Assembly: GCA_027214345.1 (NCBI GenBank)
Contig: JAPWHR010000001.1
Span: 372,001 to 436,000, forward strand
Source of the DNA: Comamonadaceae bacterium G21597-S1
Lineage (GTDB): Bacteria > Pseudomonadota > Gammaproteobacteria > Burkholderiales > Burkholderiaceae_C
Direction of reading: 5' to 3'
Length of the DNA: 64,000 nucleotides
Positions 8,316 through 17,283 of the stretch are shown one piece after another. The notes below the pieces were generated by a model. It was given only the letters and a program-made list of their open reading frames with translations, searched no databases and was not told where the DNA came from. The position numbers were made by a program, and so were the translations under genes. The first letter of the stretch is position 1; the number at the start of each line of letters is the position of its first letter.

Positions 8316-9569
8316 TCAGCCGTTTGCCATCTGCGCGGGGGGCGCCTTGCGCAGCCAGCGCACGGCGATCTGGGGCATCACCACGGCATAAATCGCCACG
8401 ATGCCTGCCATCAACGTCAGCGGGATCTGGTTCTGCAAGGCCAGGCCCAGCAGTGGCGGCGACGCGGCGGTAGCCAGCACCATCAGCGCGGTGAAGACGC
8501 CGCGGACCAGGCCCAGCCGTTCGATGCCGAACAGTTCGGCCCACAACGCACCCGACATCACGCTCTGGCAGCCCGAACCCATGCCCAGCCCGATGTACAG
8601 GCCCCAGACCGCCAGATGGGGCGGGGCGAAGGCGCCGATCAATACGCCGGCGGCCAGCGGCAACAGATAAAAACGAAACATCTGCACCGCGCCGCTGTGG
8701 TCGACCAGACGTCCCGCCAGCCAAGTCGTCACCGCCTGGCTTCCGGCAAAACACAGGTAGGCGATCGCCACCTGCTGCGGGCTCCATGCGCGCAGGGCGG
8801 AGATGCTGCCCTGGTGCAGGAACACCGAGGTGACGACGAACGGAAACACCAGCGCCACCGGCAACGCGGCCAGGAAGGCCGGATGGCGCAGCAGGTCGCG
8901 ACGGCGCATGGTGGTCGCCGCCGCTTCGGTGCCGGTTGCCGCGCGGGGCGTGGCCAGCGGCAACGGGGCGGCCAGCTGGCGCAGCAGCGGCAAGGCGCCC
9001 AGCAGCACCACCATGCCCGCGCCGGCCCAGACCCAGCGCCAGTCGGTCCAGCCCAGCAGTGCCGTGATCAGCAGCGGCATCGTGGCCTCGCCGAGGATGA
9101 AACCGAACGCGGCGATCGCGATGTTGCGCCCGCGCAATCTGGCATGGCGCGCAGCGGTGACGATGGCGATGTGCGAACACAGGCCCTGGCCACCCAGGCG
9201 CAGGCAGAAGAAGGCCAGCGCCAGCATCCACGGGGCCTGCGCCACGGCCATCGTGGCGGCGCCGGTGGCCAGGATCAGCAGCGCCAGCGTGATCGCGCGC
9301 GCGGCCGCCACCCGGTCGGCCAGGGCGCCGAGCCAGAACATGGTCATGCCGCTGATGCCGGTGGCCAGCCCGTACAAGGCACCCCAGCTGGACGGCGACA
9401 GGCCCAGCTCGGCCTGGATCTGCGCGCCGAACAGGCCGATGAAGATCGACTGGCCGAAGGTCGAGGTCAGCGCCGCGGCCAGGCCGAAGGCGGCGGCGCG
9501 GCGATGCAAGGAGGGCGGGCGGTCGCCGGGGTTCACGGCCGGGCGCGCTGGCGATCCGGCCACCGGCAC
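8316..9569 (-). CDS. Major facilitator superfamily transporter
   Basis: Membrane carrier of 417 residues with about twelve hydrophobic segments in two halves separated by a charged loop (around residues 200-225, rich in Thr/Arg). The loop motif GALADRVAAARAI between helices 2 and 3 is the MFS signature. The start lies 7 bases after the stop of the M20 enzyme, so the two are probably co-transcribed and the carrier may move the substrate or product of that enzyme. Substrate and direction of transport are not readable. Confidence 0.88.
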   Translation of the reverse strand: MPVAGSPARPAVNPGDRPPSLHRRAAAFGLAAALTSTFGQSIFIGLFGAQIQAELGLSPSSWGALYGLATGISGMTMFWLGALADRVAAARAITLALLILATGAATMAVAQAPWMLALAFFCLRLGGQGLCSHIAIVTAARHARLRGRNIAIAAFGFILGEATMPLLITALLGWTDWRWVWAGAGMVVLLGALPLLRQLAAPLPLATPRAATGTEAAATTMRRRDLLRHPAFLAALPVALVFPFVVTSVFLHQGSISALRAWSPQQVAIAYLCFAGSQAVTTWLAGRLVDHSGAVQMFRFYLLPLAAGVLIGAFAPPHLAVWGLYIGLGMGSGCQSVMSGALWAELFGIERLGLVRGVFTALMVLATAASPPLLGLALQNQIPLTLMAGIVAIYAVVMPQIAVRWLRKAPPAQMANG

Positions 9570-9576
9570 ACCATGT

Positions 9577-10893
9577 TCAGCCGCGCCGGCCGGCGGTCAG
9601 GCTCAATGCGGCCAGGGCCATGATCTTGCTCGAGTCGACCATGGCCTGGATGCCGACATATTCGTCGGGCTGGTGCGCCAGGTCCAGGATGCCCGGGCCG
9701 TAGGCGATGCACTGGTTCAGCTTGCCGGTGCGCACGATGTGTTTCTGGTCGTAGGTGCCGGGGCTGGAGATGTAGCTCGGTTCGCGGCCCAGCACGCGGG
9801 CAATGGCGCGCGCGGTGGCGTCGACGACCGGCGCGTCCTTGGGCGTGGCTGTGGGCAGGAAACTCATGATGTCGCGCAACCCGTAGTCGAAGCCGGGCCG
9901 TTGGGCCTTGAGTTCGTCGAGCATCGCGACGATCTCGGCCTTGACCGACTCCAGCGACTCCTCGGCGATGAAGCGCCGGTCCAGCACCGCGCGGCAGGTG
10001 TGGGCCACCACGGGCGAGGGCAGGTCGCCGGTCGGGCGGCCCTGGTCGTCGACGCTGAAGGTCTGCTCCACCTGGCCACCGTGCAGGCTGTTGATGTTCA
10101 GCGTGCTGACCCGCGCGCCTGGCGGCTCGACCGGCTGCGCGGTGTGGCGCGCGCGCAGCTTGGGGCCCAGCTCGGTGTCGAGCAGGTGGATGAAGGCGCT
10201 CATGTGATTGATCGCCGAGTCGCCCAGGAAGGGCATCGAGCCGTGCGCGATGCGCCCGTGGGTCTCGACCTCGGCCCACCATACGCCGCGGTGGCCCAGG
10301 CAGATGCGGTCCACGCCCAGTGGCTCGGGGATGATGACGTGCTGCACCCGCGGCGCGCTGAAATAACCCAGGCTGGCCAGGTGGCCGACGCCGGCGTATC
10401 CGCCTGATTCTTCGTCCACCGTGCCGCTGATCTCGATCGCGCCCGGAAACGCGATGCCGGCTTCCAGGATGGCCTCGACCGCGATCACGCTGGCCGCAAT
10501 GCCGCCTTTCATGTCGCAGGTGCCGCGGCCGTAGATGCGGTCGCCGACGACCTCGGCCGCGAACGGGTCGTGCGTCCAGCCCGGGCCGGCTTCGACGACG
10601 TCGATATGGCCGTTGAAGTGCACGTTCTCGCCACCGGAGATCGTCCCCTGGTAGCGCGCCACGACGTTGATGCGCGGATGGCTGTCCTTGTCGCCCGGCG
10701 CGCCTTCGCCGCGGATGTATTCGATCGCGAAGCCGCGCTTGCGCAGCCGCTCGCCGAGCACCCGCGCGCAGGCCTCGTAGGCATCGCCCGGGGGATTCAC
10801 GGTGGGGATGCGAACCAGTTCCTGGGTCAGGGCCACCAGTTCATCGCGCTTGGCGTCGATGCGGGCCAGAAGGGCGTCGTTGTCGGTTGTCAT
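9577..10893 (-). CDS. M20-family zinc amidohydrolase, ArgE/DapE type
   Basis: Cytosolic metallo-amidohydrolase of 438 residues, related to acetylornithine deacetylase, succinyl-diaminopimelate desuccinylase and carboxypeptidase G2. Metal ligands are seen as His in HFNGHIDVV, Asp in GRGTCDMKGG, the catalytic pair in TVDEESGG, Glu in IIPEPLG and the C-terminal His in DQKHIVRTG. A dimerisation domain sits between residues ~200 and 310. It is followed at once by an MFS carrier rather than by arg or dap genes, which argues for a catabolic role on an N-acylated compound or dipeptide rather than amino-acid biosynthesis. Confidence 0.9.
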   Translation of the reverse strand: MTTDNDALLARIDAKRDELVALTQELVRIPTVNPPGDAYEACARVLGERLRKRGFAIEYIRGEGAPGDKDSHPRINVVARYQGTISGGENVHFNGHIDVVEAGPGWTHDPFAAEVVGDRIYGRGTCDMKGGIAASVIAVEAILEAGIAFPGAIEISGTVDEESGGYAGVGHLASLGYFSAPRVQHVIIPEPLGVDRICLGHRGVWWAEVETHGRIAHGSMPFLGDSAINHMSAFIHLLDTELGPKLRARHTAQPVEPPGARVSTLNINSLHGGQVEQTFSVDDQGRPTGDLPSPVVAHTCRAVLDRRFIAEESLESVKAEIVAMLDELKAQRPGFDYGLRDIMSFLPTATPKDAPVVDATARAIARVLGREPSYISSPGTYDQKHIVRTGKLNQCIAYGPGILDLAHQPDEYVGIQAMVDSSKIMALAALSLTAGRRG

Positions 10894-11056
10894 CGGACGA
10901 TTCTAGTGGTGCGATGGTGGGGCTCCAGCGGCCGCTTGCCGGGCGCACGGGCCGCCGGACGGGCCACGCTGCCGGTTCGGCGATGGAGCCTGCGGCCGCC
11001 GCGGCATGGCATGGCACTTGCGTGTTCCGGCGGGTGTCCGCGCCGTTCCTAAAAGA

Positions 11057-11067
11057 CTAATTATTAG
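11057..11067. promoter_or_regulatory. Short AT-rich palindrome in the promoter region of the 11.1-kb operon
   Basis: CTAAT-T-ATTAG lies inside an AT-rich island (about 11050-11120) that contrasts sharply with the GC-rich surroundings and stands 87 bases before the ABC binding-protein start. The island is the only plausible promoter for the operon. The palindrome could be bound by the LysR protein encoded in the operon (T-N11-A type boxes), but that is inference. Confidence 0.4.
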
Positions 11068-11153
11068 ACTTCCACAAAAGAAATTGTGATGTTTATTGTT
11101 CTTTTTGCGGTGCTACATTGATTCGCATTCGCCCTCAAGAAAGGATTTTTCCG

Positions 11154-12296
11154 ATGTCTGTCGAGCTCCAAAAAACCCCGAACATCCACGTAGCGCGAGC
11201 CCGTGGCGTACCCGTCACGCGCCGCGTGCTGGCAGCCGCACTGCTCGCGGCTGCCGCCTGCGGCGCCCATGCCCAGGCCGGCAAGCCGCTCAAGCCGGTG
11301 AAGATCGCGCTGGGTACGCAGGTGGTCAACGTCACCTATCCCTGGCTGACGCTGCCCATCGCCCTGGGTTACTGGAAGGAAGAGGGATATGACGTGCAGA
11401 TCGTCACGGTCGCGGGTTCGCTGCAGGGAATCCAGCAGATGGTGGCCGGCGGCGTGGAGTTCGCGCAGCTCAACTCCACCGGCCTGATCCAGGCCAACAC
11501 CGAGAACAACCTGGCGGTGCGTGCGCTCATGGGCACGGGCTCCATTGACTGGGGGCTGGGCGTGCTCGCCGGCGGTCCGATCAAGTCGGTTGCCGATCTC
11601 AAGGGCAAGAAGATCGGCATTTTCAGCCTGGGCACCGGCGGCATGCCGCTGCTCAAGGGGTATCTGCGTTCCAACGGCATCGATCCCGACAAGGACGTGC
11701 AGATCATCGCCACCGGCGCCGGCGCGCCGGCCCTGGAGGCGCTGCGCAGCGACCGGGTGCAGGGCCTGATGTTCTGGGGCTCGGCGCTCACCGGCTTCCA
11801 GAACGCTGGCACTGCGCTCAACGTCATGTTCGATCCGGCCTGGCGGGCCTTGCCCGACTTCACGTTCGGCACCATGCAAAAGACCATCGACGCCGACCCG
11901 GCGATGGTCGAGGCGATCGCACGCGGTGCGGCCAAGGCCACGCTGTTTGCGCAGACCAACCCCGAGTGCACCCTGAAGATCCACTGGAAGAACTTTCCCA
12001 GTACCAAGCCCACCGGTGCCGACGAGGCCACGCTGGTCAAGCAGGACCTGGCGCTGCTCAAGACCCAGCTCGCCACGATGCAGGCCGCCCACGAGATGCA
12101 TGGCGGCAAGCTCATCGGCGCGATGGATCCGGCCGCATATGGCCGCATGCAGGCGTTCATGCACAAGGAGGGTCTGATCAAGAAGACCGTGGCCCCCGCC
12201 AGCCTGCTGATCGACAAGCCGGGCTTCACGGAGGCGATCAATCGCTTCGACCGTGACGCGGTCATCGCGGCGGCCAAGTCCTGCAACGGGCTGTGA
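11154..12296 (+). CDS. ABC transporter substrate-binding protein, NMT1/SsuA-like
   Basis: Periplasmic receptor of the nitrate/sulfonate/taurine/pyrimidine-precursor type, 380 residues. A cleaved signal peptide (RRVLAAALLAAAACGAHA) follows a longish N-region. Family motifs: LPIALGYWKEEGYDV near the start, VAGGVEFAQLNS, and DLKGKKIGIFSLGTGG. ATG 11154 is preceded by AAGGA; an upstream in-frame ATG at 11118 lacks such a site. It heads a string whose ATPase and permease come two genes later. The substrate is unknown; the neighbouring deaminase makes a nitrogen heterocycle attractive. Confidence 0.88.
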   Translation: MSVELQKTPNIHVARARGVPVTRRVLAAALLAAAACGAHAQAGKPLKPVKIALGTQVVNVTYPWLTLPIALGYWKEEGYDVQIVTVAGSLQGIQQMVAGGVEFAQLNSTGLIQANTENNLAVRALMGTGSIDWGLGVLAGGPIKSVADLKGKKIGIFSLGTGGMPLLKGYLRSNGIDPDKDVQIIATGAGAPALEALRSDRVQGLMFWGSALTGFQNAGTALNVMFDPAWRALPDFTFGTMQKTIDADPAMVEAIARGAAKATLFAQTNPECTLKIHWKNFPSTKPTGADEATLVKQDLALLKTQLATMQAAHEMHGGKLIGAMDPAAYGRMQAFMHKEGLIKKTVAPASLLIDKPGFTEAINRFDRDAVIAAAKSCNGL

Positions 12297-13324
12297 CACC
12301 GGCGCAGTTCATCGCGGCCTTGCCCAAGGCCGAGCTGCACATGCACATCGAGGGCTCGATCGAGCCCGAGCTGTTCCTGCGGCTGGCCGAGCGCAACGCG
12401 GTGCAGGTGCCCTGGAGCGACGTCGACGCGCTGCGCGCCGCCTACGACTTCCGGGATTTGCAGAGTTTCCTGGACCTGTATTACGACGGGTGCCGGGTGC
12501 TGGTGCATGCGCAGGACTTCCACGACGTGACACGAGCCTACCTGCGGCGGGCGCACGCCGACGGCGTCATCCATGCCGAGCTGTTCCTCGGGCCGCAGGG
12601 GCACACCTCGCGCGGCGTAGCCATGGCGACGGCGCTCGAAGGCGTAATGGCGGCGATGCGCGAGGCGCAGAGCGAAGACGGCCTGTCCAGCGGATTGATC
12701 CTGCTGGCCCAGCGTCACCGCAGCGAAGCCGAGGCCTTCGAGCTGTTCGAGCAGGCCATGCCCTGGGCCGAGCATCTGCTGGGTTTCGGCCTGGGTGGGG
12801 CCGAGGTGGGTAACCCACCGTCGAAGTTCGCCCGGTTCTTCGCGCATTGCCGCACCCGAGGTTTTCGCGTCGTCGCGCATGCGGGCGAAGAAGGCCCGGC
12901 ATCCTATGTGCGCGAAGCCGTCGAATTGCTGCAGGTGGATCGCATCGACCATGGCAATGCCTGCGTCGACGACGAAGCTCTGCTGCGCCAACTGGCGGCC
13001 AGCCGTACGCCGCTGACGGTGTGCCCGTTGTCGAACCTGCGGCTCAAGGTCTCGGACAGCCTGGCCACCCATGTGTTGCCCCGCCTGCTGCAGGCGGGCC
13101 TGTGCGTCACGCTGAACTCGGACGATCCGTCCTTCTTCGGCGGCTACATCAACGACAACTTCCTGCAATGCCAGCAGGCCTACGGCTGGGCGCCGTCGCA
13201 GCTGGTGGAGCTGGCGCGCAACAGCCTGCAGGCATCGTTCCTGCCCGAGCCGCAGCGGCGCGCCGCGCTGGCCCGGCTCGATGCCTTCGCGGCCCGGGCG
13301 CCCCGGCAGTGGAGTGCGGCGTGA
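12293..13324 (+). CDS. Adenosine/adenine deaminase-family hydrolase
   Basis: TIM-barrel zinc deaminase, 343 residues. It has all family metal and catalytic motifs: PKAELHMHIEGS (two zinc His), HAGEE (zinc His and catalytic Glu), RIDHGN (His) and LNSDDP (Asp). The length and the VPWSDVDALRAAYDF stretch fit the bacterial adenine-deaminase branch better than classical adenosine deaminase. It begins with GTG inside the stop of the binding-protein gene (GTGA at 12293-12296), so it is translationally coupled to a transporter. The likely job is deamination of an imported purine or purine-like compound; exact specificity cannot be read. Confidence 0.88.
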   Translation: MTPAQFIAALPKAELHMHIEGSIEPELFLRLAERNAVQVPWSDVDALRAAYDFRDLQSFLDLYYDGCRVLVHAQDFHDVTRAYLRRAHADGVIHAELFLGPQGHTSRGVAMATALEGVMAAMREAQSEDGLSSGLILLAQRHRSEAEAFELFEQAMPWAEHLLGFGLGGAEVGNPPSKFARFFAHCRTRGFRVVAHAGEEGPASYVREAVELLQVDRIDHGNACVDDEALLRQLAASRTPLTVCPLSNLRLKVSDSLATHVLPRLLQAGLCVTLNSDDPSFFGGYINDNFLQCQQAYGWAPSQLVELARNSLQASFLPEPQRRAALARLDAFAARAPRQWSAA

Positions 13325-14220
13325 TTCCGGGCAATGCCCTGCGTTATTTCGCCGAGGTGGTGCGCAGCGGTTCGCTGCGCGCGGCCTCCGAGCGCCTGTT
13401 CGTGGCGGCGTCGGCGATCAGCCGCCAGATTACGCTGCTCGAGGAGGAGGTCGGTGCACCCTTGCTCGAGCGTAGCCGCGGCCGTTCCGTGCTCAAGCTC
13501 ACGGCAGCGGGCGAGAGCCTGATGCGCTACGTGGTGCACACCGACCGTGAGTTCGAACGGGTGCGCGCCGAGATCGAAGCACTCAAGGGGCTGCGCAAGG
13601 GCAAGATCCGCCTGGGCATTCCCGAGACCTTTGCGCGCGACTCCATTCCGGGCTTCCTGTCGCGTTTCAACCAGCAATATCCCGGCATCAGCTACGAGAT
13701 CGAGTCTGCCGGATCGCCACGACTGGTCGAGATGGTCGGGCAGGACGAGCTCGACCTGGCCATCGCCTTCAACGCGCCCGCCGTGCTGCATGTGCAACAC
13801 GTGTACAAGCGCCAGCTGGCTACGCGGGTGCTGGTGTCCGACGACCACCCGCTGGCGGAAAAACCGCATGTGCGCCTGTCCGATTGCGCCGAATACGGCA
13901 TCGCCTATCCGGACGCACGGATCGGCGCCAAGGTCTACGACGAGATGTTCGCCAAGGCCGGCATCAAGCCGCGCAAGACCCTGGTCAGCAACTCCTATGA
14001 CCTGCTGCGCTCGGTGGCCCGCGCAGGGCTTGCACTGGCCATCGTCAACGCGCGCGTGGGCGAGCCGCTGCAGGGCCCGGGCTACCGCTACGTGCCCATC
14101 AAGGATCCGCACGTGAAGCCGCAGCACCTGAGCCTGTGCATCTTCGACGGCCGCAATCCCAGCCCGATCGTCGCGATCTTCATCGAACTGCTCAAGCAGG
14201 AGTTCGACAGCCTCGAATGA
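13321..14220 (+). CDS. LysR-family transcriptional regulator encoded inside the transporter operon
   Basis: 299 residues. The N-terminal winged HTH (ALRYFAEVVRSGSLRAASERL, then FVAASAISRQITLLEEEVG) is followed by a periplasmic-binding-like effector domain from about residue 90. GTG 13321 overlaps the deaminase stop (GTGA), and the stop overlaps an ATG frame of the ATPase gene. LysR genes are usually divergent from their targets, so a co-oriented, coupled position between enzyme and transporter ATPase is unusual. It is probably the operon's own regulator, with a transport substrate or its deaminated product as inducer (inference). Confidence 0.9.
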   Translation: MIPGNALRYFAEVVRSGSLRAASERLFVAASAISRQITLLEEEVGAPLLERSRGRSVLKLTAAGESLMRYVVHTDREFERVRAEIEALKGLRKGKIRLGIPETFARDSIPGFLSRFNQQYPGISYEIESAGSPRLVEMVGQDELDLAIAFNAPAVLHVQHVYKRQLATRVLVSDDHPLAEKPHVRLSDCAEYGIAYPDARIGAKVYDEMFAKAGIKPRKTLVSNSYDLLRSVARAGLALAIVNARVGEPLQGPGYRYVPIKDPHVKPQHLSLCIFDGRNPSPIVAIFIELLKQEFDSLE

Positions 14221-14240
14221 ACGCAAAGGAATATACCGAC

Positions 14241-15059
14241 ATGCAAGCACTCGCCGAAAGGCCTCCTGTTCCCACGCATGCGCAAGCGCCGGCGGCGTTT
14301 GCGTTCGAGCAACTGCACAAGACCTTCCGCTCCAAGGACGGCGGCACCGTGACGGCCTTGCACGACGTCGGCTTCGCGGTGCGCAAGGGCGAGTTCGTCA
14401 CGGTCGTCGGCCCCAGCGGTTGCGGCAAGAGCACGCTGCTGCGTATCCTGGCCGGCCTGGAGCGCGCCAGCAGTGGTCGCGTTCTGCTCGGCGGGCGCGC
14501 CGTCAGCGGCCCCACGCGCGACGTGGGTGTCGTGTTCCAGGCGCCGGTGCTGCTGCCCTGGCGCAGCGTGCTCGAGAACGTGCTGGTGCCGGCCGAAGTG
14601 CAGGGGCGCGACCCCGCGACCGCGCTGGCCCGGGCCCGGCACTACCTGCAGCTGGTGGGGCTCGAGCATTTCGCCACCAAGTATCCCAACGAATTGTCCG
14701 GCGGCATGCAGCAACGCGTGGGCATCGCCCGCGCACTGGTCAACGACCCGCTGCTGCTGCTGATGGACGAGCCCTTCGGCGCGCTGGACGCCATGACCCG
14801 CGAGACGATGAACCTGGAGCTGCTCAAGATTCGCGAGCGTACCGGCGCCACCATCATGCTGGTCACGCACAGCATTCCCGAGGCGGTTTTCCTCGGTGAC
14901 CGCGTGGTCGTGATGTCGCCGCGCCCGGGGCGCGTGACCCAGGTCGTGGACGTTGACCTGCCCGCGCAGCGCACGCTCGAGCTGATCAATACCGACCGGT
15001 TCGGCGCCTATGTGTCGTCGATCCGCGCCAATCTCAATGCCAGCGGAGGACTCGACTGA
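14241..15059 (+). CDS. ABC transporter ATP-binding protein, SsuB/TauB type
   Basis: Cytoplasmic ATPase, 272 residues from the chosen start. Walker A GPSGCGKST, Q-loop FQAPVLLPW, signature LSGGMQQR, Walker B LLLMDEPFGALD and switch His in THSIPEA are all present; the FQAPVLLPW form is typical of the nitrate/sulfonate/taurine subfamily. ATG 14241 has AAAGGA ten bases upstream; an in-frame ATG at 14217 overlaps the LysR stop (ATGA) and would add eight residues, and cannot be excluded. It pairs with the permease that follows and the binding protein at 11154. Confidence 0.93.
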   Translation: MQALAERPPVPTHAQAPAAFAFEQLHKTFRSKDGGTVTALHDVGFAVRKGEFVTVVGPSGCGKSTLLRILAGLERASSGRVLLGGRAVSGPTRDVGVVFQAPVLLPWRSVLENVLVPAEVQGRDPATALARARHYLQLVGLEHFATKYPNELSGGMQQRVGIARALVNDPLLLLMDEPFGALDAMTRETMNLELLKIRERTGATIMLVTHSIPEAVFLGDRVVVMSPRPGRVTQVVDVDLPAQRTLELINTDRFGAYVSSIRANLNASGGLD

Positions 15060-15982
15060 TGTCCGTCATAGAAGGAACCACCACCATGGCGTCCACGCCC
15101 GCCCCGCGCAAGCCGGGTGCCCCGCAGGCGCCGGCGCAACGCGCGCCATCGCCCGATACATCGACGCCCGCGCCGCCTCCGGCCGCAATCGATGGCAGCG
15201 GATTGACGCCGGCCCGCAAGCGGGTGCTGGTGGCCGCGGTCTTCGTCGGCGTGTTGTTGGCCTGGCATTTCCTGGTCACGCTGCTCGAGGTCTCGCCGCT
15301 GATCTTTCCGCCGCCCGCCAGCGTCGTGCAGGCGCTCTACAGCGGACTGGCCTCGGGCGAGATCCTCACGCACGGCGGGGTGACGCTCTACGAGATCCTG
15401 GCCGGCTTCGCCATCGGAGCCCTGCTGGGCCTGTTGCTGGGCGCGGCAATCGGGCAGAGCGCCTTGCTCGAGGCCGTGGTGTATCCCTACGTCGTGGCGT
15501 TCCAGACCATGCCCAAGGTGGCGATCGCGCCGCTGTTCGTGTTGTGGTTCGGCTTCGGCGCCACCTCCAAGATCGTGATCACGGCGGCCATCGTGTTTTT
15601 CCCGGTTCTGGCCAACACCATCGTCGGCCTGCGTTCGGCGCCACGTGACCAGATCGACCTGCTGACCGCCTTCACCGCGTCGCAGTGGCACATCTTCCGC
15701 ATGGTGCGGGTGCCGCATGCCTTGCCCTTCGTGTTCGTGGGCCTGGACATCGGCATCGTGCTGGCCGTCATCGGTGCCATCGTCGGCGAGTTCGTCGGTG
15801 CGCAGGCGGGACTGGGCTACCTGATCATGCAGCGCAACTTCTCGATGGACGCGGCCGGCATGTTCGCGATCCTGATCGTGTTGTCGCTGATCGGCATCGT
15901 GCTGCACGCGTCCATGCGATTCGTCGCGCGCCGGGTGATCTTCTGGACCGACACGCACAGCGACCTGTCCGGGGGCTCCTGA
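15059..15982 (+). CDS. ABC transporter permease, SsuC/TauC type
   Basis: Inner-membrane subunit, 307 residues, six predicted helices. An unusually long Pro/Ala-rich cytoplasmic N-terminus (residues ~10-45) precedes the first helix (VLVAAVFVGVLLAWHF). The EAA-type coupling loop is seen around AFTASQWHIFRMVRVP, and the GAIVGEFVGAQAGLGYLI motif is typical of the family. The start overlaps the ATPase stop (TGATG). Part of the importer with the genes at 11154 and 14241. Confidence 0.93.
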   Translation: MSVIEGTTTMASTPAPRKPGAPQAPAQRAPSPDTSTPAPPPAAIDGSGLTPARKRVLVAAVFVGVLLAWHFLVTLLEVSPLIFPPPASVVQALYSGLASGEILTHGGVTLYEILAGFAIGALLGLLLGAAIGQSALLEAVVYPYVVAFQTMPKVAIAPLFVLWFGFGATSKIVITAAIVFFPVLANTIVGLRSAPRDQIDLLTAFTASQWHIFRMVRVPHALPFVFVGLDIGIVLAVIGAIVGEFVGAQAGLGYLIMQRNFSMDAAGMFAILIVLSLIGIVLHASMRFVARRVIFWTDTHSDLSGGS

Positions 15983-16100
15983 GTTACCTCTCGCCCGCGG
16001 GACCGGCACGGATCGGCCGGCCCCGCCTGATGGCCATGCGTGAGTGCATGGCATGGATCCGTTCGTCGTCACCACCCATCATTTCAAAGGAGTTCACACC

Positions 16101-17108
16101 ATGCAGACGGAACAGTTCACGGCCTTGCCACGGCGCGCCTCGGCCACCGAGGTTCCGATCCTCGACCTGGGCGACTGGATCGCCGGAGGGCCGCCGGACG
16201 ATCTCGTGCGCCAGCTCGATGCCGTGTGCACCAGCACCGGGTTCCTGTACGTGCGCCAGCACGGCATCCCGCGCGCGGTGGTCGACAACGTGTTCGACGC
16301 CACACGCCGGTATTTCGCACGGCCGATGGAGGAGCGACTGCGCGACAAGATCGACGAGCGTTTCCGGCGCGGTTTCATGCCGTACGGCGTCACGCAGCAT
16401 CCCGGCCACAAGCCGGACCTGAAGGAGAGTTACGAGGTGGGTGTGGATCTGCCGCTGGACGACCCGGACGTCGTGGCCGGATTGCCGCTGCACGGCCCCA
16501 ACCGCTGGCCTGCGGACGCGCCCTGGCTGAAGGAAGCGGCCGAGACCTACGTTCGCCACACCACGGCGCTGGGCAAGCGGCTGCTGCGCCTGTTCGCGCT
16601 GGCGCTGGGCGAGCGCGAGGAGTTCTTCCTGCAATGGTGCAACAAGCCCATGGTGCAGGCGCGGCTGTTCCACTATCCGCCGCAGGAGTCGCCCACCGAC
16701 ATGGAGCTCGGCGCGGCCAAGCACACCGACTACGGCATGATCACCATCCTTGCCCAGGACCCGATCGGCGGGCTGGAGCTGTGCAAGCGCGACGGCGAGT
16801 GGATCGCCGCGCCATGGATCGAGGACACGCTGGTGGTCAACCTGGGCGACATGTTCAAGGTCTGGACCAACGACCGGTATGTCTCCAACCCGCACCGGGT
16901 GGTCAATCGCACCGGACGCGAACGTTTCTCGATCCCCACCTTCTTCAACATGGAATACCACACGCCCGTGGCCAGCCTGCCCAGTTGCCATTCGGCCGAC
17001 AACCCGCCGCGTTATGCGCCAGTGCTGGCGGGCGACTACCTGGTCAAGCGGTTTTCGGAGGTGCAGAAGTACAAGACACCGGCGCAGCTGGCGCAAGAAC
17101 AGGCCTGA
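16101..17108 (+). CDS. 2-oxoglutarate/Fe(II)-dependent oxygenase, isopenicillin-N-synthase superfamily
   Basis: Non-haem iron oxygenase of 335 residues. The iron triad is His208 and Asp210 (KHTDYG) with His265 (NPHRVV), and the 2-oxoglutarate-binding R-x-S is Arg275/Ser277 (ERFSIP). The N-terminal DIOX_N-like part (EVPILDLGDW) is present. ATG 16101 has a good AAAGGAG nine bases upstream. It lies 118 bases behind the importer permease on the same strand and is probably expressed with it. Relatives hydroxylate a wide range of small molecules, including nucleobases, so with a deaminase in the same string it may open or demethylate an imported heterocycle (inference). Confidence 0.9.
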   Translation: MQTEQFTALPRRASATEVPILDLGDWIAGGPPDDLVRQLDAVCTSTGFLYVRQHGIPRAVVDNVFDATRRYFARPMEERLRDKIDERFRRGFMPYGVTQHPGHKPDLKESYEVGVDLPLDDPDVVAGLPLHGPNRWPADAPWLKEAAETYVRHTTALGKRLLRLFALALGEREEFFLQWCNKPMVQARLFHYPPQESPTDMELGAAKHTDYGMITILAQDPIGGLELCKRDGEWIAAPWIEDTLVVNLGDMFKVWTNDRYVSNPHRVVNRTGRERFSIPTFFNMEYHTPVASLPSCHSADNPPRYAPVLAGDYLVKRFSEVQKYKTPAQLAQEQA

Positions 17109-17283
17109 TCGCTGCGGCGCGTGGTGGTGCGCGCGACCTAGAATGGTGCGCACCGGCGGTGGCCGCGCCGCCGGAGTCCGGTGCCGAGGCCCGGAGTCCG
17201 GACCCCGTTCGATCGCCCATGACACACGACGCCCAACTGCCCATCGACGCGCGGCCGCCCGCCGCCGGAACGGTGTTGCGCCG

